Positions 8,669 to 16,122 of a stretch of DNA of 64,000 bases are shown here, in pieces. Origin of the DNA: JAHRAW01 sp965249835 (GTDB lineage: Bacteria > Pseudomonadota > Gammaproteobacteria > Arenicellales > Poriferihabitantaceae). Location: the NCBI GenBank assembly GCA_965249835.1, contig CBDFMY010000001.1, positions 186,001 to 250,000 of the forward strand. The letters run 5' to 3'. The stretch's first letter is position 1. The number at the start of each line of letters is the position of its first letter. The position numbers and the translations under genes were made by a program. Below the pieces are notes generated by a model that was not told the DNA's origin, did no database searches, and was given only the letters and a program-made list of their open reading frames with translations.

Positions 8669-9025
8669 CTAGTTCACCAGTTTGCCGATCAAGTCGGAGA
8701 TGGTGCGGGCGAATTCGCTTTCCAGTGGGAACGACAGCATGCCCATCACCGAGTAGCCGAGTAGCCACGGCATCAGGTAAAAACGGATGATGTAGAAAAA
8801 CCAGGCGATGAACAACGGCACCAGCGGACGGATTAAAAACCGCGGCGTAATCGGTGCAAATAATTTCAACAACGGCTCGGTGGCGCGCACAAAGAAGCGC
8901 ATGAAAAAAAAAGTGCTGTCTTCACGCAGGAAAATTCCCATGGCGAAGCGGCCAATCAGCGTCCACATAATCGCGCCGAGAACATAGTCCAGCACCAGCA
9001 CCCAGATGGGAAAGGTTTCAATCAT
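8669..9025 (-). CDS. Small integral membrane protein, YggT-like
   Basis: 118 residues, very hydrophobic, with three likely membrane segments (about residues 7-30, 68-85 and 88-103). A central positively charged and proline-rich stretch (FVRATEPLLKLFAPITPRFLIRP) recalls the YggT family, where similar T-x-P-hydrophobic-x-P loops join the membrane helices; I make this link from general pattern only. YggT proteins have been linked to osmotic stress and membrane-complex assembly. The ATG at 9025 lacks an obvious Shine-Dalgarno. A terminator at 9047-9086 separates it from the symporter genes upstream on the same strand, so it probably has its own promoter. Confidence 0.55.
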   Translation of the reverse strand: MIETFPIWVLVLDYVLGAIMWTLIGRFAMGIFLREDSTFFFMRFFVRATEPLLKLFAPITPRFLIRPLVPLFIAWFFYIIRFYLMPWLLGYSVMGMLSFPLESEFARTISDLIGKLVN

Positions 9026-9046
9026 GGGAAGTGTTTGTAACCACCC

Positions 9047-9086
9047 AAAAAAACCGGAGCGCCACTCGCTAGTGGGCTCCGGCTTT
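9047..9086 (-). terminator. Rho-independent terminator after the symporter operon
   Basis: The stem CCGGAGC (9054-9060) pairs with GCTCCGG (9076-9082), with extra pairing inside (CCACT/AGTGG). On the minus strand it is followed by seven Ts (9047-9053 are seven As). It lies just after the stop of the large symporter subunit. A shorter T run on the plus strand (9084-9087) could make it weakly bidirectional. Confidence 0.85.
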
Positions 9087-9106
9087 TGCTTGTGGAAATG
9101 CTCGAA

Positions 9107-10936
9107 TCAGTGCGTTGATTCAAGCACGGTTTTGCCACGTGGCACGCGGATTTCGTCCACCATCGCTTGTGTCTCAGCGTCGGGTTCGGCGGTCATCAGC
9201 GTGACCACGACCATGGCGATGAGGCTGACCAGCATGCCAATTATGCCGAAGCGCAGATGGTCGATGCCGAACCACGCAGCGTTGCCGAGGAACTGCGGCG
9301 CGACATAATACAGATACGCGGTGCCGGCGGTGAAGCCGCACACCATGCCAGCGATGGCACCGGCGCGGTTGGCGCGCTTCCACCAGATGCCCAACACGAT
9401 GGGGAAGAACAACCCGGAACAGGCGAAGTCAAACGCCCAGATAACCGCGCCGAGGATGCCGGTGAGTTTCAAACTCGCGACCAATGCGCCGGCCGCGCCG
9501 ATGCCGAGTAGCAACACGCGCGCGACTAACAGACGGTGGCGGGTGTCGGCTTTCGGGTCGATGATTTTGTAATACAAGTCATGCGAAAGCGCATTGGCGA
9601 TTGCCAGGAGCAAGCCGTCCGCGGTGGACATTGCCGCCGCCATGCCGCCTGCGGCCACCAGGCCGGAAATTACATATGGCAACCCGGCAATTTCCGGTGT
9701 CGCCAGCACCACGATGTCGGGGCGCATGAAGAACTCATTGATTTGCAAAATGCCGTCGCCGTTGCCATCGGTAATGGCTAACATTCCGACATTGCTCCAC
9801 TTCTGAATCCAATCAAGCGACTGAACATCGCTGATCGCCTTGCCGATGACGCTGGTGGCGAGCGTCGGGTCAAGCAGTTGCAGTTTGGTGAAGGTCGCTA
9901 ACGCCGGCGCGGTGAAATACAAAAGGAAGATGAAGAACAACGACCACGCCACCGACTGGCGCGCGGCTTTCACCGACGGCGTGGTGAAGTAGCGCATCAA
10001 GATGTGCGGCAAAGACGCGGTGCCGGCCATCATGCACAACACCAGCGTGACGAACTTCCAACTATACAATACGCTTTCTTGCGGCGCGTTGTGGAAGGTG
10101 GTCAGCACTTTCAAGCCGGCCACGCTTTCCACTGCCGGGGTGCCAACGCCGAGGACTTGCTCCAATTCACCGATGCGAACCACCGCATCGCCATATGCGA
10201 ACTGCGGTATCAAACCGAAGTCCTGCGCGTTGGACATCCAAAACACCGGCACCAGATAGGCGACGATTAGCACGATGTATTGCGCGACCTGCGTCCAGGT
10301 AACTGCGCGCATGCCGCCCAGCATTGAGCATAACAAAATGCCCAGCAGCCCGAACCACACGCCGATCTCAAACGGAATCTGTAGCGCGCGTGCGGCGATT
10401 GTGCCGGTGGCGTTGATTTGCGCGGTAACGTAGGTAAACGACGCGACCGCCAGCACCACCACCGCGCAGAAACGGGCGAGGTTGCCGCCGTATCGGGTGC
10501 CGATAAAGTCGGGCACGGTGTAGCAGCCGAACTTGCGCAAGTATGGCGCCATCAGCGATGCCACCAGCACATAGCCGCCGGTCCAGCCGACCACCAACGC
10601 GAGATAGCCGTGTCCGCCGAAGTAGATGCCGCCGGCCAGGGCGACAAAGGACGCGCCGGACATCCAGTCGGCCGCGGTTGCCATGCCGTTGAACACAGCC
10701 GGCACTTGACGACCGGCGACATAGTAGGCATCCACTTGCATGGTGCGTGACAGCCAGCCGATGCCGGCGTAAATCACTACCGTGAACAGCACGAACAGGA
10801 TGCCGATGGTGTCGGCTTGTAAACCCATTTGCTCAAGCACCGCCATAAGGGCGATGAAGACGAGGAAGCCGCCGGTGTAGAGACCGTAGATTTTCGGCAG
10901 GTTTTCAATAAAAGCGCCTTTGATTTTCATTTTCAT
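9107..10936 (-). CDS. Sodium:solute symporter, large subunit (VC_2705-type SSS family)
   Basis: 609 residues with about 13 hydrophobic segments. The SSS signature appears around DAYYVAGRQVPAVFNGMA and TAADWMSGASF, with the family core VGWTGGYVLVA next. The subgroup that pairs with a DUF4212 small subunit has this length and neighbour, and the small subunit gene is 4 bp upstream. Members resemble the acetate permease ActP and are thought to import small carboxylates with Na+; the substrate is not proven here. A hydrophilic loop of about 110 residues in the middle (with DGNGDGILQINEF, an EF-hand-like pattern) is notable. The ribosome binding site (GGAGGAA) lies in the end of the upstream gene, implying coupled translation. 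A hairpin terminator follows. Confidence 0.9.
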   Translation of the reverse strand: MKMKIKGAFIENLPKIYGLYTGGFLVFIALMAVLEQMGLQADTIGILFVLFTVVIYAGIGWLSRTMQVDAYYVAGRQVPAVFNGMATAADWMSGASFVALAGGIYFGGHGYLALVVGWTGGYVLVASLMAPYLRKFGCYTVPDFIGTRYGGNLARFCAVVVLAVASFTYVTAQINATGTIAARALQIPFEIGVWFGLLGILLCSMLGGMRAVTWTQVAQYIVLIVAYLVPVFWMSNAQDFGLIPQFAYGDAVVRIGELEQVLGVGTPAVESVAGLKVLTTFHNAPQESVLYSWKFVTLVLCMMAGTASLPHILMRYFTTPSVKAARQSVAWSLFFIFLLYFTAPALATFTKLQLLDPTLATSVIGKAISDVQSLDWIQKWSNVGMLAITDGNGDGILQINEFFMRPDIVVLATPEIAGLPYVISGLVAAGGMAAAMSTADGLLLAIANALSHDLYYKIIDPKADTRHRLLVARVLLLGIGAAGALVASLKLTGILGAVIWAFDFACSGLFFPIVLGIWWKRANRAGAIAGMVCGFTAGTAYLYYVAPQFLGNAAWFGIDHLRFGIIGMLVSLIAMVVVTLMTAEPDAETQAMVDEIRVPRGKTVLESTH

Positions 10937-10940
10937 TTTT

Positions 10941-11201
10941 TTATTCCTCCTCGGCGAAACCGGTTTCCCGGTCGATATTGTGTTGAGTTCTGGCGAACCA
11001 GAAAATCAGGATCACGAAGATCACTTCAGAACCCTGAGCGGCCATGTAGAAGCCGAGGGGGAAGCCCATAAAGATGAATGCGTTAAGTGCGTTGGCAAAC
11101 CAATGCACTACGAATGAAAAAATAAACCAAAGCGTCAGTGTGATAATCATCAGCCGTTTGGTTCGTTGCCAATGATCAATCTGTTGAGATGTGTCGGGCA
11201 T
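10941..11201 (-). CDS. Sodium:solute symporter small subunit (DUF4212)
   Basis: 86 residues with two membrane segments (about residues 17-38 and 47-68). The pattern W-x-x-T-K/R-R-L near the N-terminus, then F-x-x-x-W-F-A and F-x-G-F-P-L-G-F-Y-M-A-A-Q-G, is typical of DUF4212 proteins, which are encoded directly before the large SSS-type subunit. It has a strong Shine-Dalgarno (GGAGG) about 7 bases before the ATG. It leads the two-gene operon; its last codons hold the ribosome binding site of the large subunit. Its role is inferred to be complex assembly or gating of the transporter. Confidence 0.9.
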   Translation of the reverse strand: MPDTSQQIDHWQRTKRLMIITLTLWFIFSFVVHWFANALNAFIFMGFPLGFYMAAQGSEVIFVILIFWFARTQHNIDRETGFAEEE

Positions 11202-11381
11202 GTTGTTGCCTCCGGTCGGAAGGTGAATGGGTCAAGATGTCCAAAATAACGGGGGCATATTAGCCCAGAGTGGCGACAATGTCATCATTGATTTTCGCTA
11301 CAATCAGTAACTGACATAACCTTGGTGGCACGGGTGGATTGGTCGTGGCATCATTTGTGACAATCATTCAATACAAGTAAC

Positions 11382-12035
11382 ATGATAAAAGACATCACTA
11401 ATGCACTGTTTTCCCTGAAATTTTGGCGCATTTTTGGGCGATATACCGGTGCCGGCAAAGGCGCCGATGCAGGCGACATTGACACCCCGGCGGCACTCGC
11501 GGCGTTTATCCACAGCCACGCCAGCCATGTGGCACAAACCTCGTTGTATGGCTATATGAAAACCCGCTCCGGTACCCGTTTCCCGGAGTTATTCGAAGAC
11601 CCCGCCATCCTCGCCTCCATCAACATCGCCAAATGGCACATCTGGCTGGCTTGCTTGTCCGACCTCGCGGTCTACAGCGGTGTCCTGCTTTGCCGGCGCA
11701 CCGATGGGTCGGCGGCGCGCATCCGGGCAATCATCGAGCAAATTGTCGCGGCAGCACTGGCGCAAACCGGAACCCCGGCGGAGGCCGGCGATGACTTTGC
11801 CGCCGCCGCACGCAAACTCAACCAGCGCATCGCCCACGCCGCCCTCGACGAACTAGGGGATGATGATTCTGCTTTCACCGAAAGCCCGGCGGCACTGGTG
11901 TATTGGTCGCCCATCGCTGATGAATTGAAAAACCGCGATGTGGAAATTATTCGCAACTCAGTGCGCTTCCGCTGGCAGGAAGTCCGCCGCGACCTGCGCC
12001 GGCGATTGCAGGCGGATGTGCTGGTGCGGGAGTAA
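11382..12035 (+). CDS. Conserved-looking protein of unknown function (217 aa)
   Basis: I cannot name this protein. It appears soluble and mostly helical, with no signal peptide. Visible marks: an N-terminal segment with FWRIFGRYTGAG, a central stretch SLYGYMKTRSGTRFPELFED, then ASINIAKWHIWLACLSDLAV, an alanine-rich middle (about residues 115-150) and a basic C-terminus (RWQEVRRDLRRRL). Similar GY-x-K-T-R-x-G-T-R-[FY]-P and SINIAKW patterns seem familiar from proteobacterial proteins of unknown function, sometimes loosely labelled esterase, but I see no serine-hydrolase motif. It stands alone between the symporter operon (divergent) and hfq. Confidence 0.7.
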   Translation: MIKDITNALFSLKFWRIFGRYTGAGKGADAGDIDTPAALAAFIHSHASHVAQTSLYGYMKTRSGTRFPELFEDPAILASINIAKWHIWLACLSDLAVYSGVLLCRRTDGSAARIRAIIEQIVAAALAQTGTPAEAGDDFAAAARKLNQRIAHAALDELGDDDSAFTESPAALVYWSPIADELKNRDVEIIRNSVRFRWQEVRRDLRRRLQADVLVRE

Positions 12036-12089
12036 CGGGGCGGGGAACGCGGTCTATTTTTCGTCAGGCAGGGCGAGCAACGAACTTTA

Positions 12090-12098
12090 TGCTACAAT
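12090..12098 (+). promoter_or_regulatory. Extended -10 promoter, probably for hfq-hflX
   Basis: TGC followed by TACAAT (12093-12098) forms an extended -10 box about 64 bp before the hfq start. No good -35 is seen, which extended -10 promoters tolerate. It sits next to a fragment of dispersed repeat family 2. Confidence 0.45.
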
Positions 12099-12161
12099 CC
12101 GCGTTCTGCAGGTGTAACGACAATCAACCCGATAACCAACTCTAATAGCGAGGTGATAAAA

Positions 12162-12464
12162 ATGACACAACCAAGAGGGACTGCGCTACAAGATCCCTTC
12201 CTGAACATACTGCGCAAAGAACGAATTCCGGTATCGATTTTTTTGGTGAACGGAATCAAACTGCAAGGACAAATCGAATCATTCGATCAGTTCGTGGTGT
12301 TGTTGCGCAACAGCGTCAATCAGATGATTTACAAGCATGCCATTTCCACCGTTGTGCCGGCGCGTGCGGTGCGCATTCCCTACGATGGACGTGGTGATGA
12401 CTACGGCAAGGATTACGGCAACGGCAACGACTCGCAAAACTCGGAGCGTCAACCATCCTATTAA
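12162..12464 (+). CDS. hfq: RNA chaperone Hfq
   Basis: Hfq forms a hexameric ring that pairs small RNAs with mRNAs. The Sm1 and Sm2 motifs are present: LQDPFLNILRKERIPVSIFL, then GIKLQGQIESFDQFVVLL, and the Sm2 signature NQMIYKHAISTVVP. The start is the ATG at 12162, preceded by AGGTGA as Shine-Dalgarno; the GTG at 12153 lies inside that site. The product is 100 residues. The C-terminal tail is short, Gly/Asn/Asp-rich and probably disordered (YGKDYGNGND). hflX follows after 15 bp, so the two form an operon. miaA, usually the upstream neighbour, has moved away. Confidence 0.97.
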   Translation: MTQPRGTALQDPFLNILRKERIPVSIFLVNGIKLQGQIESFDQFVVLLRNSVNQMIYKHAISTVVPARAVRIPYDGRGDDYGKDYGNGNDSQNSERQPSY

Positions 12465-12479
12465 GCGTATCGCTCGGCA

Positions 12480-13916
12480 ATGATTCCCGCTGGCTTGATG
12501 GCAGCGGGCGGAGGAGCGGCGTCTCTGGTTAATTCCTCGAACAACAGTCGGCTCGCGCAGGCGCACGATTCTTCGGCACGACCACCGGAGCGAGCAATAC
12601 TGGTGGTGCAGGTGAATGATTCGCCGGGGCGCTGGTCGCCTGATTCGCCGGATGCCTCATCGCAACCCGGCGAACCGCACCAGCGCGAACTTTGCGAACT
12701 CAAGGAACTGGCGCTTTCCGCCGGTGCGCAGGTGTGCGGGCAGGTGGTATTGCGGCGTAGCAGGCCGGTGGCGGCGACTTTCATCGGCAGCGGCAAAGCG
12801 CATGAACTCGGTGAGTTGGTGAAACGGCACGACGCCACGCTGGTTATTTTCGATCATCCGGTGTCGCCGGTTCAGGAGCGCAATCTGGAGCGCATCGTCG
12901 AATGTCGGGTGCTGGACCGCAACGCTCTGATTCTCGATATTTTCGCCCAGCGGGCAACCTCCAGCGAAGGCAAACTGCAAGTCGAACTGGCGCAACTCAA
13001 ACACATCTCCACTCGTCTGGTGCGCGGCTGGTCTCACCTGGAACGTCAAAAAGGCGGCATCGGTTTGCGCGGGCCCGGCGAAACCCAGTTGGAAACCGAC
13101 CGTCGCTTGATCGGAATGCGCATCCGTTCATTGACTCGCGCATTGCAACGAGTCGAATCACAGCGGGCGTTGCGCCGTCGCGCACGGCACCGCGCCTTGA
13201 CCCCGACGGTGTCGCTGGTGGGTTACACCAATGCCGGAAAATCCTCGCTATTCAATCGCCTGACCGGGCTGAGCGGTAGCGAGCGCGTGTGCACCGCCGA
13301 CCAATTGTTCGCCACATTGGACCCGACCATGCGCCGCCTTACCATTCCCGGGTTTGGTTCGGTGGTGTTGTCGGACACGGTGGGCTTCATCCGCGAACTG
13401 CCGCACACCCTGATCGTCGCTTTTCATTCCACGCTGGAGGAGTTGGCGAATGCTTCTTGTCTGGTGCTGGTGAACGATTACGCCGACCCGGGCTTCGCCG
13501 AGACCCGGGCGACGGTGGAGCAGGTGCTGGATGAAATCGGCGCCGGCGATGTGCCGATTATTCATGTGAATAACAAAATTGATCAAACCGTCGACCACGC
13601 CAGAGTGCGGCGCGGCAAGGATGGCTTGATCGACACCATCTGGCTGTCGGCGCAGAGCGGCGAAGGCATCAACCTGTTGCAACAGGCATTGGGCGAATTG
13701 CTTGGCCGCCATCGCCGGCAGTATGAACTGCGGCTGAAACCCCAGGCCGGTGCGTTGCGGGCGCAACTCTACCAGCGTTGCGAAGTGCTCGATGAGCGTA
13801 TTGATGAGGCTGGTTTAATCCGCCTGCGGTTGAAAATGGAAAGCGCCGACCGCGGCTGGCTGGAGTCCCAGCAGGAATTCAAGGGGCTTTGGTCGGAGCG
13901 CGAGTGCGGGGAATAG
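12480..13916 (+). CDS. hflX: Ribosome-rescue GTPase HflX
   Basis: 478 residues. HflX is a GTPase that splits stalled or heat-damaged 70S ribosomes. The N-terminal HflX domain includes FIGSGKAHEL, FDHPVSPVQERNLER and the family signature GGIGLRGPGETQLETDRR (about 192-209). G-domain motifs are G1 GYTNAGKSS (248-256), G3 within LSDTVGFIRELPH, and G4 NKID. Compared with E. coli there are about 30 extra N-terminal residues rich in Ala, Gly and Ser, so the real start could be a later Met or alternative codon; no clear Shine-Dalgarno settles it. It is co-transcribed with hfq. The C-terminal arm (LRLKPQAGALRAQLYQR) is present, so the protein appears complete. Confidence 0.95.
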   Translation: MIPAGLMAAGGGAASLVNSSNNSRLAQAHDSSARPPERAILVVQVNDSPGRWSPDSPDASSQPGEPHQRELCELKELALSAGAQVCGQVVLRRSRPVAATFIGSGKAHELGELVKRHDATLVIFDHPVSPVQERNLERIVECRVLDRNALILDIFAQRATSSEGKLQVELAQLKHISTRLVRGWSHLERQKGGIGLRGPGETQLETDRRLIGMRIRSLTRALQRVESQRALRRRARHRALTPTVSLVGYTNAGKSSLFNRLTGLSGSERVCTADQLFATLDPTMRRLTIPGFGSVVLSDTVGFIRELPHTLIVAFHSTLEELANASCLVLVNDYADPGFAETRATVEQVLDEIGAGDVPIIHVNNKIDQTVDHARVRRGKDGLIDTIWLSAQSGEGINLLQQALGELLGRHRRQYELRLKPQAGALRAQLYQRCEVLDERIDEAGLIRLRLKMESADRGWLESQQEFKGLWSERECGE

Positions 13917-13978
13917 GGGGGTGGAAAACAAGGCGAACCCTCGCATCCGGGCGATTCCCCCCAAGCGGCATTTTTCGG

Positions 13979-13984
13979 TATAAT
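13979..13984 (+). promoter_or_regulatory. Possible -10 box for the BCCT transporter gene
   Basis: A perfect TATAAT lies 72 bp before the chosen start, within the 139-bp gap after hflX. The -35 region at standard spacing is poor. A 15-bp direct duplication (AACACCAACAAACCC twice) lies between this box and the Shine-Dalgarno. Confidence 0.35.
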
Positions 13985-14055
13985 GCCGATTGTTTCGCCC
14001 ATACAACACCAACAAACCCAACACCAACAAACCCAACTTCGAGGAGTCCATAGTT

Positions 14056-15714
14056 ATGTCCAGCACAAACAACAGACCCCAGGTCGCCAGCGGAGGCATG
14101 TGGCATGGCCTTCACCCCGGCATGAGCCTCGCCGCCAAAGGCATGGTCATCGCGTTCGTCGTGTTCACCGTCCTCAATGTGGAATTTGCCAACGGCATCT
14201 ACTCGACGGTTCGCGGATGGATCGAATCCACGCTCGGCTGGTATTACATCATGACCTTGTGTACCATCTTCTTCGTCTGCATCTATTTAATGTTCAGCCG
14301 GCACGGCAAGATTCGTCTCGGCAGCGATCAAGCGCGACCGGAGTTCAGTTACTTCTCGTGGTTTTCGATGCTGTTCAGCGCCGGCGTCGGCATCGGCATT
14401 TTGTTCTTCTCCATATCCGAGCCGATGTTCTACTTTGACAACTCGCAACCGTGGGGCTATCCCAACAATCCGCATGCAGACCTCGGCGGCGCAGTTGCGA
14501 TGGATATGAACCGTGCGGTGCACGCCATGCGCGTGACCTATTTTCACTGGGGCTTGCACGCGTGGTCGGTATACGCCATCGTCGGCTTGAGCCTGGCGTA
14601 TTTCGGTTTCCGCAAAGGATTGCCATTCACGTTGCGCTCGTCGCTGTATCCGGTCATCGGCGACAAAATCTATGGACCCACCGGACACGCCGTGGACTTG
14701 CTGGCGGTGTTCGGCACAGTGTTCGGGGTCGCCACCTCGCTGGGTCTGGGTGTCACGCAGATGGCCGCCGGACTGGAAAAACTGTTCGGCATTGACCCCG
14801 GACTGGTGACCAAACTGATTCTGGTCGCGGTCATTTCCACCATCGCCACGGTGTCCGCGGTTACCGGTGTCGGCAAAGGCATCCGCATCATCTCCGAATG
14901 GAATGTGCGACTCAGCATCATCTTGCTACTGCTCTTCCTGATCGGCGGCCCGTTTGAATGGCTGATGAGTTTCCTCGTGACCACACTCGGTGACTATGTT
15001 TGGAATGCCATCCCCATGGGCTTTTGGACTGCCGGCAGCGATGGCGAACAAGCCTGGCAGAGCGGCTGGACGATTTTCTACTGGGGCTGGTGGATCGCGT
15101 GGGCACCGTTCGTCGGTATGTTCATCGCGCGCATCTCGCGCGGTCGCACCATCCGCGAATTCATGATCGGCGTGATGTTCGTGCCGACCACCATCGGTTT
15201 CCTGTGGCTCGGTCTGTTCGGTGGCAACGGCTTGTTTTTGGAGTTGCACGCCGCCGGTGGTGTCGGCACCGCCGGTGTTCTTGACTCAGTGCGCGACTGG
15301 GAGTTGAGTGGCGCCGCTGCACTGTTTCACACCATCGAACGCATGTTTGACTGGCAGGTCATGACCTGGCTGGTTACCGCGTTGTGTACTTTCCTGCTGG
15401 CCACCTGGTTCATCACCTCGTCCGATTCAGGCACGCTGGTCATTACTACCATGCTCAGCATGGGCGATGACAACCCACCGCAACGCTTCCGCATCGTGTG
15501 GGGCATGGGCGAAGGCGCGGTGGCTGCGGCATTGCTACTCGCGGGCGGCCTCAAGGCATTGCAAACCGCATCCATCGCTGCGGCGTTACCGGTCAGCGTG
15601 ATTTTGCTGTTGATGACCTACGGCGTGATCAAATCGCTGTCCGAAGACTCGTCGGCGTCTCCCGCCGCCTCCGGCTCACCGGGGATGGTTCCCAGCGAAT
15701 CGGTAACGGGGTAA
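14056..15714 (+). CDS. BCCT-family betaine/choline/carnitine-type transporter
   Basis: 552 residues from the ATG at 14056, chosen because GAGGAG stands about 11 bases upstream; the reading frame is open further back (13990), but that segment is the untranslated 15-bp duplication. About 12 membrane segments. Family marks are GVGIGILFFSISEP, the Trp-rich HWGLHAWSVYAIVGLSLAYF, and FYWGWWIAWAPFVGMFIARI followed by SRGRTIREF. BCCT carriers take up glycine betaine, choline or related quaternary amines with Na+ or H+, often for osmoprotection. The cytoplasmic tails are short, unlike osmosensing BetP, so regulation by long tails is unlikely. Substrate is not determined. A strong terminator follows the gene. 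Confidence 0.93.
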   Translation: MSSTNNRPQVASGGMWHGLHPGMSLAAKGMVIAFVVFTVLNVEFANGIYSTVRGWIESTLGWYYIMTLCTIFFVCIYLMFSRHGKIRLGSDQARPEFSYFSWFSMLFSAGVGIGILFFSISEPMFYFDNSQPWGYPNNPHADLGGAVAMDMNRAVHAMRVTYFHWGLHAWSVYAIVGLSLAYFGFRKGLPFTLRSSLYPVIGDKIYGPTGHAVDLLAVFGTVFGVATSLGLGVTQMAAGLEKLFGIDPGLVTKLILVAVISTIATVSAVTGVGKGIRIISEWNVRLSIILLLLFLIGGPFEWLMSFLVTTLGDYVWNAIPMGFWTAGSDGEQAWQSGWTIFYWGWWIAWAPFVGMFIARISRGRTIREFMIGVMFVPTTIGFLWLGLFGGNGLFLELHAAGGVGTAGVLDSVRDWELSGAAALFHTIERMFDWQVMTWLVTALCTFLLATWFITSSDSGTLVITTMLSMGDDNPPQRFRIVWGMGEGAVAAALLLAGGLKALQTASIAAALPVSVILLLMTYGVIKSLSEDSSASPAASGSPGMVPSESVTG

Positions 15715-15753
15715 TTCACTGACAACCGGCTGACTCTTCAAGCCAGCCGCAAG

Positions 15754-15789
15754 ACGGCGATCGGGTGGTACCGGTCGCCGTTTTTTTTT
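15754..15789 (+). terminator. Rho-independent terminator after the BCCT gene
   Basis: ACGGCGA-T-CGG pairs with CCG-G-TCGCCGT around a short loop and is followed by a run of nine or more Ts (from 15781). It starts about 40 bp after the stop codon. Confidence 0.9.
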
Positions 15790-15811
15790 GTTCTTTGCGC
15801 TTGCCTTTTCG

Positions 15812-15905
15812 TCGCCATGCGGTGTTGCGCTTCGTCGCTCGGTCGCTCACATACTTAATGTATTGCTCACTCCCTCGCTCCTCGCACGCCTTGCCTGACG
15901 AAAAA
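15812..15905 (-). repeat. Dispersed repeat family 2, copy 2
   Basis: The reverse complement matches 8569-8647 in the blocks CGTCAGGCAAGGCGTGCGAG, GAGCGAGGGAGTGAGCAATACA, the AAGTATGT core and CGACCGAGCGACGA (small differences). It lies between the BCCT terminator and the gyrA promoter region. Confidence 0.75.
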
Positions 15906-16006
15906 TAATCTGCGCTCAATATCGCTTGCCTGTTTCACGCCGCAAATGAATCCGGCAAAACCGCGACAAACTTCTCCGGTTTATGGTTCGTTTGCACCGC
16001 TGCATG

Positions 16007-16015
16007 TGCTAAAAT
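16007..16015 (+). promoter_or_regulatory. Extended -10 promoter, probably for gyrA
   Basis: TGC directly before TAAAAT (16010-16015) gives an extended -10 about 108 bp upstream of the gyrA start. A TTGCAC further upstream is too close (12-bp spacer) to serve as a normal -35. The leader between this site and gyrA contains no ORF. Confidence 0.4.
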
Positions 16016-16122
16016 TCGCCCTTGTTTTTAACCATAATGTTAACCATCGCCACGTCGTCTGCTTGTGTATTTTTGACGCGCATTTTGGTGCATGTTTTTA
16101 ACCTGATCCGACCCCCGGCCCA

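Noticed and set aside
13990..14055. 22-residue N-terminal extension of the BCCT transporter
   Set aside because: It encodes NTNKPNTNKPN from a 15-bp duplication and lies upstream of a good Shine-Dalgarno placed before the ATG at 14056.
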